Source: Pelagibius marinus
Lineage (GTDB): Bacteria > Pseudomonadota > Alphaproteobacteria > Kiloniellales > Kiloniellaceae
Direction of reading: 5' to 3'
NCBI RefSeq assembly: GCF_014925385.1
Contig: NZ_JACSDK010000001.1
Coordinates: 744,001 to 808,000, forward strand
Length of the DNA: 64,000 bases
Position numbers and translations under genes: made by a program. Position 1 is the first letter of the stretch. Each line of letters starts with the position of its first letter. The notes below the pieces were generated by a model. It was not told where the DNA came from, ran no database searches, and saw only the letters and a program-made list of their open reading frames with translations. This document shows positions 1 through 8,287 of this stretch, in pieces.

Positions 1-2
1 TC

Positions 3-350
3 GCAACGCTGGACGACTACCGGCGTTGCAGCGCGCGCCTGCGTGGCGCCTTGGACGGCCATGTCGTCGCGCTGCTGTGCGCGGGCGTCAGTGTGGTCAT
101 GGATTTCCCGGCCAATACCGTCGAGATCCGCGGCTGGTTGCGGCGTCTCTTTGAACGGGCAGGGGCGGCGCATCGCCTGTATTGGCTGGACGTCGCCGAC
201 GATGTCTGCAAGCTGCGCCTCGGGCAGAGAAACGCGGCGGGCGGCCATGCCTTTACCCCCAGCGAAGCTGATTTTGATCTCTTCTCCCGTCATTTCCAGC
301 CGCCGACACCGGAGGAAGGCTTTCAGATTGAAACCCTCTACGTGCCGTAG
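3..350 (+). CDS. AAA/P-loop kinase family protein, C-terminal part (5' end outside window)
   Basis: The reading frame is open at the window edge and ends at a TAG, leaving about 115 C-terminal residues. The visible part has a beta strand followed by VVMDFPANT, then a helix with R-W-L and a second strand (LYWLDV) followed by CKLRLGQRN. This order resembles the small zeta-toxin-like P-loop kinases found in many alphaproteobacteria, in which the R-N pair near the C terminus lies in the lid. The Walker A motif would be upstream and cannot be seen, so the ATPase assignment rests on the C-terminal half alone. The substrate is unknown. An internal ATG at 51 exists but nothing suggests it is the real start. 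Confidence 0.6.
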   Translation, partial: ATLDDYRRCSARLRGALDGHVVALLCAGVSVVMDFPANTVEIRGWLRRLFERAGAAHRLYWLDVADDVCKLRLGQRNAAGGHAFTPSEADFDLFSRHFQPPTPEEGFQIETLYVP

Positions 351-449
351 GATGGCGCGCTTTCGTCTTTTCCGTGAGGCCCCATACTCGCGCGCATCTT
401 CGCCAAGCGGAACAGGACGCTCGTTGTGACCGGCACCGGGGGAGTTACC

Positions 450-749
450 ATGCAGTGGCTGATGGAAGACGCCATCACGCCTGACGCCGGGCTCAGCCTT
501 GCGCGCATGACCGTCGCGCCGGGCGTGACCTCCCAGGCGCACCGCCACTCGGATTGCTCCGAGGCGGTGCACCTGCTGGAAGGCAGCGTCGCGCAGCGCC
601 GCGGTGACGACTGGGTGCCCCTGGCGGCGGGCGAGACGCTTCTGATCCCGCCGGGCGCCGTACACCAGACCCGCAACACCGGGCCGGAGACGGCGGTGCT
701 CATGGTCGCCTACTCCAGCGGCGCCAGGATCTACGATCCGGTCGAATAG
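450..749 (+). CDS. Small cupin-domain protein
   Basis: A single-domain cupin of 99 residues. The first cupin motif is G25 with H31, H33 and E38, and the second is PPGAVHQ with H72, so three His and one Glu are available to bind a metal. The protein is soluble and its substrate is unknown; such small cupins are often metal-dependent enzymes or sugar/ligand sensors. I chose ATG 450 because GGGGGAG at 437-443 sits 6 bases upstream. A GTG at 426 in the same frame would add eight residues but has no ribosome binding site. It stands alone between the kinase fragment and the AraC gene. Confidence 0.75.
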   Translation: MQWLMEDAITPDAGLSLARMTVAPGVTSQAHRHSDCSEAVHLLEGSVAQRRGDDWVPLAAGETLLIPPGAVHQTRNTGPETAVLMVAYSSGARIYDPVE

Positions 750-838
750 CGCCTGTCATCAGCTTTTACGGCGCGGGGTTTTCGGCTGCGTTACGACCTT
801 CTATCCTGGCGGCGCACCTTGCTTGAAGGGGGCCTGCG

Positions 839-1666
839 ATGCCTCTCAGCCGACCGCCGATCCCCGCCCTGCGGCCCTTTGTCGAACTGATCTGGGCCTC
901 GGAGGGAGCCTCCGCGCCGCCGTCCGTCTCCGATAGCGGACCCCGGCGCGAGCTGGTCCTGCCCACCGGTGCGCTGCACCTCGTGGTCCGCCTCAGCGCG
1001 CAGCCGCTGCGGGTCTTTCGCGATTCCGGCGACAGGCAGGGACACAGCGTCAGCACGGCGGTGATCGGTGGCGCTCGCGCGGCGCCCTACCTGCGCGATA
1101 TTTCCAACCCGGTGCCGAGCCTCGGGGCCCTGTTGCGTCCCGGCGCCGCCGGGCTGCTGGTCGGCGCCCCGGCCAACGCCTTTTCCGGTGCCCACACGCC
1201 GCTGGAGGATATCTGGGGCCACGGCGCAGTCGAGGACCTGCGCGACCGCCTGGCCGGGACGGGCTCGGCGGAGCGCCGCCTCGATCTCTTCGAAGCCGCG
1301 CTTTTGCAGCGCCTGCCGTCTCTTACCCGCATCGATCCCCGTGTCGCCCTGGCGCTCAGTGGCTTCGCGGCGGCCCGGCCGGTGGCGGCCATGGCCAGCG
1401 ACCTGGAGATCAGCCATCGGCACTTCACCGCTCTGTTCCGCGAGAGCGTGGGTTTGGCGCCGAAGACCTGGTGCCGTCTCCAGCGCTTCGGGCGGGCCTT
1501 GGACCGTCTGGCGGCCGAACCGCAGATCGCCTGGGCCGAACTGGCGGCGGCGGAAGGCTATGCGGACCAGGCGCACTTCGCGCGCGAGTTCCGCGATTTC
1601 GCCGGACTTACGCCCGGCGCCTATCGCCGCCGTGCGCCGGCCGCGCCACGGCATGTGCCTCTCTAG
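839..1666 (+). CDS. AraC-family transcriptional regulator
   Basis: 275 residues. The N-terminal 150 residues resemble the DUF6597-type sensory domain of AraC proteins (an early PFVELIWAS stretch, then RELVLPTGALHLVVRL). The C-terminal 100 residues form the double helix-turn-helix: the first around MASDLEISHRHFTALFRE and the second around ELAAAEGYADQAHFAREF, ending in the typical F-x-G-L-T-P-G-x-Y-R-R. The ligand is unknown. The VOC protein starts 76 bp downstream on the same strand, so it is the simplest candidate target, though this is inference from spacing only. Confidence 0.85.
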   Translation: MPLSRPPIPALRPFVELIWASEGASAPPSVSDSGPRRELVLPTGALHLVVRLSAQPLRVFRDSGDRQGHSVSTAVIGGARAAPYLRDISNPVPSLGALLRPGAAGLLVGAPANAFSGAHTPLEDIWGHGAVEDLRDRLAGTGSAERRLDLFEAALLQRLPSLTRIDPRVALALSGFAAARPVAAMASDLEISHRHFTALFRESVGLAPKTWCRLQRFGRALDRLAAEPQIAWAELAAAEGYADQAHFAREFRDFAGLTPGAYRRRAPAAPRHVPL

Positions 1667-1742
1667 GTCGATTTCCTTCAAGACGGCGCGCCGGCCCGCC
1701 GCCACAATGCTGCCGACACGTTGTTCAGTCAGGAGGTTTCCC

Positions 1743-2189
1743 ATGGCCGTGCACGAGCTCTTCGTCTATCTGCGCGCCAGGTCGGCGCAGCAGGCGGTCG
1801 AATTCTACAAGCAGGTCTTCGGCGCGACGGAGAAGTTCCGCCTGGTCGAGCCCAGCGGGCGCATCGGCCATGTCGAGCTGGAGCTCGGCGGCACCACCCT
1901 GATGCTGTCGGACGAGTTTCCCGAGTTCGATATCCATGCGCCCGACCCGGAGGCGCCGGGCAGTTTCTGCATCCACCTGCACGTGGACGACGCCGATGCC
2001 CTGATCGACAAGGCCGTGGCCGCCGGTGCGCGCCTGATCCGCGCGCCCCAGGACCATTTCTACGGCGAGCGTTCCGGCACCCTGCGCGATCCTTTCGGCT
2101 ACGACTGGCTGATCGGCCATTCCATCGAGGCGGTGGAGCCTGAGGAAATGCAGCGCCGCTACACGGCGATGCTCTCGGGTGGGGAGTAA
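1743..2189 (+). CDS. VOC-superfamily (PhnB/glyoxalase-like) protein
   Basis: 148 residues with one vicinal-oxygen-chelate fold of the PhnB type: the beta-alpha-beta start ELFVYLRARSAQQAVEFYKQVFGA, a middle strand HVELELGGTTLMLSDE and a C-terminal FGYDWLIGHSIE. A well-spaced AGGAGG at 1731-1736 fixes the ATG at 1743. PhnB-like proteins often have incomplete metal sites, and no specific reaction can be read from the sequence. It probably forms a transcription unit with the AraC regulator 76 bp upstream; this pairing is common for small detoxification or stress enzymes. Confidence 0.8.
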   Translation: MAVHELFVYLRARSAQQAVEFYKQVFGATEKFRLVEPSGRIGHVELELGGTTLMLSDEFPEFDIHAPDPEAPGSFCIHLHVDDADALIDKAVAAGARLIRAPQDHFYGERSGTLRDPFGYDWLIGHSIEAVEPEEMQRRYTAMLSGGE

Positions 2190-2207
2190 GGCGCCTGCCG
2201 GCCCGCT

Positions 2208-2954
2208 TCAGCGCTTGCGGCGGTAGTGGTAGCGGTGCAGCTCGGTCGTGAAGCCGAGGGAGCGGTAAAGGCCGATGGCCGGCGCGTTGTCGGCGACCAC
2301 CTGCAGGCAGACGCCATAGGCGCCTTCGTCCTTGGCCCACTGCAGCAGCCGCCCCACGGTCCGGCGGGCGTAGCCCTGCCGGCGCTTCGCCTTGTCGGTG
2401 ACCACGGACTCGATCACGCCCAGGCCGTTGCAGACCACGCCATAGGCCAGCGCGGCGATCTCGCGCTTCGCGTAGGTCGTGGCGAAGGCGCGGGGCAGCA
2501 GCAGGCTGCCCAGCATGGCCTCGTAGATTCGCGATTCCGCGGCACCCACCTCGCTGAACTCGGCGCGGGCCTGCAGCCAGTCCGCGCCGGGCACGATGGC
2601 CAGTTCGGTCGTCTTCTCCGAAGAGATCGCGAAGCCGTCGATGTCGCCGTAGAGGGTGAGCGTCTCGCCTTCCGGGGCATAGCCGTTTCTGTCCAGCACG
2701 GCGTCCGTCTCCTCGACGAAGGAGAGCACGCGGAACAGCGGCGTTTGCCCGAAGGCGCCGTAGATGGTTTCGACGGTCGGGAGGATCGCGCTGGGATCGC
2801 TGGCGCCGCCGCGGATCGGGTTGACCGAGTTGGGCCGTCGGTGACCGCCGCCAGCCGCACGCAGCAGCCAGCCTTCCAGCAGCAGCTCGCGCGGCGCCGG
2901 CCAGGCGGCCATGCAGGCTTCTTCGGCGCGCCAGCTCAGGTCGGTGGGGTCCAT
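2208..2954 (-). CDS. GNAT-family N-acetyltransferase
   Basis: About 248 residues. The C-terminal third holds the GNAT acetyl-CoA site: VIESVVTDKAKRRQGYARRTVGRLLQWA with the R/Q-x-x-G-x-A loop, followed by GVCLQVVADNAPAIGLYRSLGF, which is the usual motif A/B pair. The N-terminal half (WLLRAAGGGHRRPNSVNPI) is typical of a two-domain GNAT subfamily in which the first half is a degenerate GNAT fold. The acceptor substrate is unknown. I chose the ATG at 2954 because GAGAGG lies just upstream; an ATG at 2969 would add five residues. It converges on the VOC gene with an 18-bp gap. Confidence 0.85.
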   Translation of the reverse strand: MDPTDLSWRAEEACMAAWPAPRELLLEGWLLRAAGGGHRRPNSVNPIRGGASDPSAILPTVETIYGAFGQTPLFRVLSFVEETDAVLDRNGYAPEGETLTLYGDIDGFAISSEKTTELAIVPGADWLQARAEFSEVGAAESRIYEAMLGSLLLPRAFATTYAKREIAALAYGVVCNGLGVIESVVTDKAKRRQGYARRTVGRLLQWAKDEGAYGVCLQVVADNAPAIGLYRSLGFTTELHRYHYRRKR

Positions 2955-3070
2955 TTGGCCTCTCTTCATTTCTGCCGGATTCAGCTATAGCCGCTTTCCC
3001 GGCGCCTGGGGACCCCCGACGTCAGCAAAACCCGTAGCCATCCCCGCCGCCAGGACGTAGCCTCCGCGCC

Positions 3071-3937
3071 ATGAGCTACCTGGACCGTATCCGCGCCTGC
3101 CATCGCTGGCGGGCGGAAGACTACCTTCCCTTCCTGCTGGCGGGCGATCCCCGGCCGCTGGGCTGGGTGACGCCGGGCTTCGCCGGCCGCCTGCACGATT
3201 TCCCGGAGGCCTTCGAGGTTTCCGAGGCGGCCGTCACCCTGCCGGCGCGCCACGGCGACTTCGAGTCGCGCTCGGCGGTGCTGAAGGAGGTGCTGTGGAA
3301 GCTGCACAGCGAGGGCGAGGTTCCCGCCTGGCGCGGCGAGGACTACGGCATCTGCCGGCGCTGGGGCGCGGCGGTGCTCTTCAAGATGGAGCGTGGCGCG
3401 GTGCCCCTCTTCGGCCTGCCGGCCTACGGCATCCACGTGAACGGCTATGTGAAGACGCCGGAAGGTCCGCAGCTCTGGGTCGGGCGGCGCTCGCGTCACA
3501 AGACGCTGGCGCCTGGCAAGCTCGACCACCTGGTCGCCGGCGGGCAGCCCTATGGTTTGAGTTTGATGGAGAACGTCGTCAAGGAAGCGGCGGAGGAGGC
3601 CAGCGTGCCCGAGGACCTCGCCCGCCGCGCCCGGCCGGCGGGGGCGCTCGGCTATCTCTGCGCCCGGCCCGAGGGCCAGCGCAACGACGTGCTGTTCATC
3701 TACGACCTTGAACTGCCCGCCGACTTCGTGCCGACGCCCAACGACGACGAGGTGGAGGAATTCTTCCTCTGGCCGATGGAGAAGATCCTGGAGCGTTTGA
3801 AGGACAGCGACGACTTCAAGTTCAACGTCGCCCTGGTGAACCTCGATTTCGCCCTGCGCCACGGTGTGCTGACCCCGGACGACGAGCCCGAGTACCAGGC
3901 CATCGTCGAGGGCCTGCAGGGGCGCTTCGCGGACTAG
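3071..3937 (+). CDS. Nudix hydrolase with DUF4743 N-terminal domain
   Basis: 288 residues. The N-terminal ~120 residues match the DUF4743 domain found in Nudix proteins related to the N-terminal half of fungal thiamin pyrophosphokinase Tnr3. The Nudix domain follows with a box running from GG near residue 157 through ENVVKEAAEEAS, so the two consecutive glutamates that bind Mg2+ are present. A fitting role is hydrolysis of a diphosphate cofactor derivative, possibly damaged thiamin diphosphate, but the substrate is inferred from the family only. It stands alone; the next gene starts 33 bp after its stop and has a different character. Confidence 0.85.
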   Translation: MSYLDRIRACHRWRAEDYLPFLLAGDPRPLGWVTPGFAGRLHDFPEAFEVSEAAVTLPARHGDFESRSAVLKEVLWKLHSEGEVPAWRGEDYGICRRWGAAVLFKMERGAVPLFGLPAYGIHVNGYVKTPEGPQLWVGRRSRHKTLAPGKLDHLVAGGQPYGLSLMENVVKEAAEEASVPEDLARRARPAGALGYLCARPEGQRNDVLFIYDLELPADFVPTPNDDEVEEFFLWPMEKILERLKDSDDFKFNVALVNLDFALRHGVLTPDDEPEYQAIVEGLQGRFAD

Positions 3938-3969
3938 CGCATTCTGATATCTGCTGTCATGGTGCGGCA

Positions 3970-4407
3970 ATGACGCTTGTGAATATCATATCGGAAGCTT
4001 GGGGCTGGACCGGCATCCGCCCGCGCCGGATCGTGGACCGGAACGCATTCGGCAATCTGCTGATCGAGGATCACGAGGAGAAGTACTGGCGCATTTGTCC
4101 GGAGGAACTGTCGTGTTCCGTGGTCGCCGGCGGTACCGTTGAATTTCAGCAGCTGATCGAGGATGCGGAGTTCCGGAGAGACTGGCAGATGGCGGCACTT
4201 GTCGCCGAGGCTGAGGCTGAACTGGGCGAACCGGAAGAGGGGCGCTGTTTCTGCCTCAAGATTCCCGCCGTTGTCGGTGGTGCCTATACGATGGCCAACA
4301 TTGGACAGATTTGCCTGGAGGAGCTGATCGGCTTTTCAGGCGACTTCGCTGAGCAGATCAAGGACCTTCCCGACGGAGCCCGGATAAGGCTCAAAGTGGT
4401 CGAGTGA
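3970..4407 (+). CDS. Tdi1-type (DUF1851-like) immunity-domain protein, orphan
   Basis: 145 residues. The C-terminal 60 residues (from GRCFCLKIPAVVGG through YTMANIGQICLEELIGF and FAEQIKDLPDGARIRLK) match the domain known as DUF1851 or T6SS immunity protein Tdi1 C-terminal. The N-terminal half carries the usual WRICPEEL phrase. Tdi1 neutralises the Agrobacterium DNase effector Tde1. No effector, VgrG, PAAR or Hcp gene is visible within the window, so this is an orphan: it could protect against foreign toxins or have a housekeeping role. Base composition looks less GC-extreme than its neighbours. The start is the first ATG; its ribosome binding site is weak. Confidence 0.65.
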   Translation: MTLVNIISEAWGWTGIRPRRIVDRNAFGNLLIEDHEEKYWRICPEELSCSVVAGGTVEFQQLIEDAEFRRDWQMAALVAEAEAELGEPEEGRCFCLKIPAVVGGAYTMANIGQICLEELIGFSGDFAEQIKDLPDGARIRLKVVE

Positions 4408-4417
4408 TTTTCCAGGC

Positions 4418-6115
4418 CTAAGCCCTCGCCGCCAAACGCCGCTCGCGGCCGTCGGCCAGGATCATGTCGCTGGCCTTTTCGGCGATCATGATGGTCGGCG
4501 CGTTGGTGTTGCCGGAGACCACGCAGGGCATGATCGAGGCGTCGACCACGCGCAGGCCCTCCAGCCCCTGCACGCGCAGGCGCTCATCCACCACGGAAGA
4601 TTCATCGCGGCCCATCTTGCAGGTGCTGGTGGGGTGGTAGATGGTCTGGCTGATGCTGCGCGCCGCCTCCAGCAGCTCCGCGTCGCTCTCGACCTGCGCC
4701 CCCGGCGTCATCTCGCTCTCGATCAGCGGCGCCAGGGTATCGGTGGCGGCGAAGGCGCGGATGAGGCGCATGCCGGCCACGGTGACCTGCTGGTCCTTCA
4801 CGGTGGCAAGGTAATTGGGATGGATCGCCGGATGGTCCTGGGCGAAGGGGCTGCGCAGTTCGATGACGCCGCGGCTTTCCGGGCGCAGCTGGCAGGTCGA
4901 GCAGGTGAAGGCGGAGAAGCGGTGCAGCCCGTCGCCCGGCTTGTCGGCGCTCAAGGGCTGCAGGTGGAACTGGATGTCCGGCGTCGCCACCTCCGGCGAG
5001 GTGCGCGCGAAGACGCAGACCTGGCTGGCGCCCATGGTCAGCGGCCCGCGCCGGAAGAAGATGTAGTCCAGCCCCATCAGCATCTTCTTGAAGGGGTTGT
5101 GCACCTGGTCGTTCATAGTGATGGGGTCTTTGGTCTTGAAGACCAGGCGCACCTGCAGGTGGTCCTGCAGGTTGCGGCCGACGCCGGCCAGGTCGTGCAC
5201 CACCGGGATGTCGAAGCCCTGCAGCTGCGCGCCGGGGCCGACGCCGGAGAGCAGCAGGATCTGCGGTGAGCCGATGGCGCCGGCGGAAAGGATCACCTCG
5301 CCACGGCAACGCGCTTCTCGCGGCACGCCCTTGCGGCGGTAGGCGACGCCCAGGGCGCGGCGTCCTTCGAAGAGCACCCGCTCTGTCTGGGCGTGGGTGA
5401 CGATCTCCAGGTTCGGGCGGCCGCGCGCCGGGTTCAGGTAGCCGACGGCGGTGCTGCAGCGCCGCCCGTTCCTGGCCGTGAGCTGGAAGTAGCCGGCGCC
5501 TTCCTGCTCGGCGCCGTTGAAGTCGTCGCGCGGCGGAATGCCCAGCTCGCCCGCTGCCTCGATGAACTTGTCGCAGAGCTCGCGCCGGATGCGCATGTCG
5601 GAGACCGCCAGCGGGCCGCCGGCGCCGTGGTAGTCGTCGGCGCCGCGCTCCTGGTCCTCGGCGCGGACGAAGTAGGGCAGCACGTCGTCATAGGACCAGC
5701 CGACGTTGCCGAGCTGGCGCCAGTGGTCGTAATCCTCCTTCTGGCCGCGGATGTAGAGCAGGCCGTTGATGGAGGAGGAGCCGCCCAGCACCCGGCCGCG
5801 CGGCCAGTCGAGGCGGCGCCCGTTCAGCCCCGGGTCCGGCTCGGTCTTGTAGCACCAGTCGGTCCGGGGGTCGTGCATGGTCTTGAAATAGCCGACCGGC
5901 ACGTGGATCCAGGGGTTCCAGTCGCGCCCGCCGGCCTCCAGCAGCAGCACCCGGTTCGCCGGGTCGGCGGAAAGGCGGTTGGCCAGCACGCAGCCCGCCG
6001 AGCCGCCGCCGACGATGATGTAGTCGTAGGCCCCGGCACCGCCTGCGTCTCTCTCCGGCGCGGCGTCGCGGCGCTGTGTCTCGGGCGTGGCGCTGCTCTG
6101 ATCCTCGGCGATCAC
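4418..6115 (-). CDS. GMC-family FAD-dependent oxidoreductase (choline-dehydrogenase-like)
   Basis: About 565 residues, normal for the family. The FAD Rossmann motif is [20 protein letters not shown] near the N terminus, followed by the GMC signature [19 protein letters not shown] and the second signature [16 protein letters not shown]. The catalytic His lies in HPTSTCKMG and the C-terminal partner in [19 protein letters not shown]. These proteins oxidise alcohols using FAD. I chose the GTG at 6115 because GGGAGG lies about 9 bases upstream; the ATG at 6172 gives an N-terminal stretch with no family similarity. It is divergent from the TRAP transporter, so its substrate is probably the imported compound (inference). 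Confidence 0.9.
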   Translation of the reverse strand: MIAEDQSSATPETQRRDAAPERDAGGAGAYDYIIVGGGSAGCVLANRLSADPANRVLLLEAGGRDWNPWIHVPVGYFKTMHDPRTDWCYKTEPDPGLNGRRLDWPRGRVLGGSSSINGLLYIRGQKEDYDHWRQLGNVGWSYDDVLPYFVRAEDQERGADDYHGAGGPLAVSDMRIRRELCDKFIEAAGELGIPPRDDFNGAEQEGAGYFQLTARNGRRCSTAVGYLNPARGRPNLEIVTHAQTERVLFEGRRALGVAYRRKGVPREARCRGEVILSAGAIGSPQILLLSGVGPGAQLQGFDIPVVHDLAGVGRNLQDHLQVRLVFKTKDPITMNDQVHNPFKKMLMGLDYIFFRRGPLTMGASQVCVFARTSPEVATPDIQFHLQPLSADKPGDGLHRFSAFTCSTCQLRPESRGVIELRSPFAQDHPAIHPNYLATVKDQQVTVAGMRLIRAFAATDTLAPLIESEMTPGAQVESDAELLEAARSISQTIYHPTSTCKMGRDESSVVDERLRVQGLEGLRVVDASIMPCVVSGNTNAPTIMIAEKASDMILADGRERRLAARA

Positions 6116-6172
6116 CTGCTGATTCCTCCCTCGCGCGTTCCCCCGGGCCTGCCCTTTCCGAAGGAACAACAT

Positions 6173-6328
6173 TCGATCGTTGGTGCTCCCTGTGGGGCAC
6201 GAATATTACATATCGCTTGATTTCCGCTCACGCAATCGCAATAATGAAACTATAAGTCTCGTTAAATGAGAAACACGCTAATAACTAGCGGCCGTTGGCC
6301 AAATGCCTTCGGGGAAATGGGAGGAACC
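6173..6328. promoter_or_regulatory. AT-rich divergent promoter region between GMC dehydrogenase and TRAP genes
   Basis: This 156-bp gap is clearly AT-richer than its surroundings, especially at 6205-6290. It must hold promoters for both directions. An imperfect palindrome (TCTC-GTTAAAT-GAGA, about 6257-6271) could be an operator, for example for the IclR regulator encoded at the end of the TRAP cluster. No clean -35/-10 pair was found, so the assignment of sites is tentative. Confidence 0.4.
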
Positions 6329-7558
6329 ATGCTTAGCGATAAACTGAAGCAGGTATCGCGCCGCGACCTGCTGCGCCTGACCAAGCAGTACGGCATCTCG
6401 TCAACTTTGCTGGCGGCCGGCTCCATGACCGGTCTCATCACCACGGCGCGTCTGGCCGAGGCGGCCAACTCGACCTACGAGAAGCGCTTCAAGACCGAGC
6501 CGAAGTTCACGCTGAAGTTCGGCGCGGCGGGCTTCAACGAGCGCAACCTGCTGATCGAGCGCGCCGGCTGCCTGCAGTTCGCCGCCGACCTGGAGGAGCG
6601 CACCGACGGCGCCATCCGCATCGAGTTCATCGGCTCCAACCAGATCTGCGGCCAGCTCAACTGCGTGAAGAAGACGCAGCAGGGCATCGTCGACATCTTC
6701 GCCGCCTCGACCCAGAACTCGGCCGGCGGCGCGCCCTACCTCAACGTGCTCGACTACGCCTATATGTTCCCGAGCCGCGCTGCGCAGTACTACTTCCTCT
6801 ACCACCCGGGCAGCGAGAAGGTGCTGCGCGAGCCGCTGCGCCAGCGCCATAACCTGGAGTTCCTGTTCAGCCACGCGGAGCTGCGCGGCATCCAGCTGGG
6901 CCTCAAGTGGAAGGACAAGCCGCTGGTCACCAAGGTCGGCGACCTGGCGGGCACCAAGAACCGCGTCACCGGCACGCAGCTGGGCCGCATCGCCATGGAA
7001 CTGATGAACCTGAACCCGACGCCGATCGCCTGGGAGGAAACCCTGGACGGCCTGAAGCAGGGCCTCATCGACGGCGCCGAGACCTGGGCTTCGGCCGTGG
7101 CCTACGCCAACATGTCGCCGGTGGTCTCCCAGGTCGTGAACCTGGAGTTCTTCTGCGGCACCGAGCACACGGCCATGAGCACCAAGGTCTTCGACAAGCT
7201 GGGCGGCGAACTGCAGGACGCGGTGCGCGAATCCGCCTACCTGACCCAGGTGCATGTCCAGGCGGCCAACGAGGCGGCGCTGGTCAAGACCGTCGGCTTC
7301 TCCGATCCGCAGATGCCGGGCACGATCTTCGACAAGAACGGCACGCGCGTTTCCATGCTGACCGACGAAGCGCGGCGCGAGGCCGAGGAGATGTGCTCGC
7401 CGGAGTTCCAGCCGGCGGCCTGGGAGCAGTGGCGCGAACGGCTCAACGGTTGGGCCGGCGGGATGGACACCTACAAGTTCATCTACGACATCGCCCGCGA
7501 GATCCCCAAGGACACGCTGCCGGAGAACGTCGAACCCCGGCGCTGGTGGAAGGCCTGA
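6329..7558 (+). CDS. TRAP transporter substrate-binding protein (DctP family)
   Basis: 409 residues from ATG 6329, which is preceded by GGGAGGAA. The N terminus carries a twin-arginine signal (SRRDLLRLT followed by a hydrophobic stretch ending at RLAEAAN), so the protein is probably exported folded through Tat. The rest has the DctP layout, including GAAGFNERNLLIERAGCLQFA near the start and the conserved region GTKNRVTGTQLGRIAMELMNLNPTPIAWEE. It would capture the solute in the periplasm and deliver it to the two permeases downstream. The solute is probably an organic acid, judging from the family, but the sequence alone does not identify it. A 203-bp gap with a strong hairpin separates it from the permease genes. 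Confidence 0.9.
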   Translation: MLSDKLKQVSRRDLLRLTKQYGISSTLLAAGSMTGLITTARLAEAANSTYEKRFKTEPKFTLKFGAAGFNERNLLIERAGCLQFAADLEERTDGAIRIEFIGSNQICGQLNCVKKTQQGIVDIFAASTQNSAGGAPYLNVLDYAYMFPSRAAQYYFLYHPGSEKVLREPLRQRHNLEFLFSHAELRGIQLGLKWKDKPLVTKVGDLAGTKNRVTGTQLGRIAMELMNLNPTPIAWEETLDGLKQGLIDGAETWASAVAYANMSPVVSQVVNLEFFCGTEHTAMSTKVFDKLGGELQDAVRESAYLTQVHVQAANEAALVKTVGFSDPQMPGTIFDKNGTRVSMLTDEARREAEEMCSPEFQPAAWEQWRERLNGWAGGMDTYKFIYDIAREIPKDTLPENVEPRRWWKA

Positions 7559-7586
7559 GGCCCTCCTACGGCATCGGTTCGCGACC

Positions 7587-7621
7587 CGGCGGGGGCGCAA
7601 TGGCTTTCCGTTCCCCCGCCG
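7587..7621 (+). terminator. GC-rich hairpin between TRAP binding protein and permease genes
   Basis: A perfect 9-bp inverted repeat (CGGCGGGGG at 7587-7595 and CCCCCGCCG at 7613-7621) with a 17-base loop lies 29 bp after the binding-protein stop codon. No T-run follows, so it is more likely to stabilise the upstream mRNA end or attenuate read-through than to act as a full terminator. Such structures commonly allow the binding protein to be made in excess over the permeases. Confidence 0.5.
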
Positions 7622-7761
7622 ACCCTCCCCCGGCAACGACCAATGCCGTAGACTCGATTCGGGCATCAACCGCGGTTTTGACGACGTGCCCCGGCTGGTC
7701 CCGGATCACTTTTCTTCTTTGCTAGCCCGTTCCGGGTTCAGGGGATTCTGACGAGAGCATT

Positions 7762-8280
7762 ATGGCGGTCATGCGGTGGCTCGACGCGAACGTCGAGAAG
7801 ATCCTTATCCTGGTCTGCTATGTATCGATGGCCGGGATCATTTTCGTCGAGGTGATCCGGCGCTTCCTGTTCAACGAGCAGGTCGCCTGGAGCACCACGG
7901 TGCCGGTCTACCTCTTCCTGTGGATCGTCTGGCTGGGCTGCGCCTACAACGTGAAGATCCGCGCCCACCTGCGCTTCGACGAACTGCGCCTGCGCCTGCC
8001 TTACGCCGGGCAGTTCCTCTGCCTCTGCCTCGACGCGCTGCTGTGGATCACCTTCGCCGCCATCGTCATCGTCTACACCAGCGAGCAGGTCTGGCTGTCC
8101 TACGACAACTTCGCCATCGTGCAGGGCACCGACGACGTCATGCAATGGTGGTTCTACATGGCCACGCCCTTTGCCTGGAGCGTCCTGGTGATCCGCGTGC
8201 TGCAGAACCTCTGGCATGACCTGAAGCTCTTCCGCCGCGGCGAGCCCTTCAATCTCAAAGCCAACATCTTCGGGGATTGA
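7762..8280 (+). CDS. TRAP transporter small permease (DctQ family)
   Basis: 172 residues with four predicted membrane helices (about residues 12-34, 46-66, 87-110 and 128-150). The family signature EVIRRFLFNEQVAWSTTVPVYLFLWIVWLGCAYN is intact, placing it in the DctQ family. It forms the small membrane subunit that works with DctM for sodium- or proton-driven uptake. The large permease gene begins seven bases after its stop, so the two are translationally close. The ATG at 7762 is followed by another at 7771, and either could be used. Confidence 0.9.
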   Translation: MAVMRWLDANVEKILILVCYVSMAGIIFVEVIRRFLFNEQVAWSTTVPVYLFLWIVWLGCAYNVKIRAHLRFDELRLRLPYAGQFLCLCLDALLWITFAAIVIVYTSEQVWLSYDNFAIVQGTDDVMQWWFYMATPFAWSVLVIRVLQNLWHDLKLFRRGEPFNLKANIFGD

Positions 8281-8287
8281 GGGCGCC

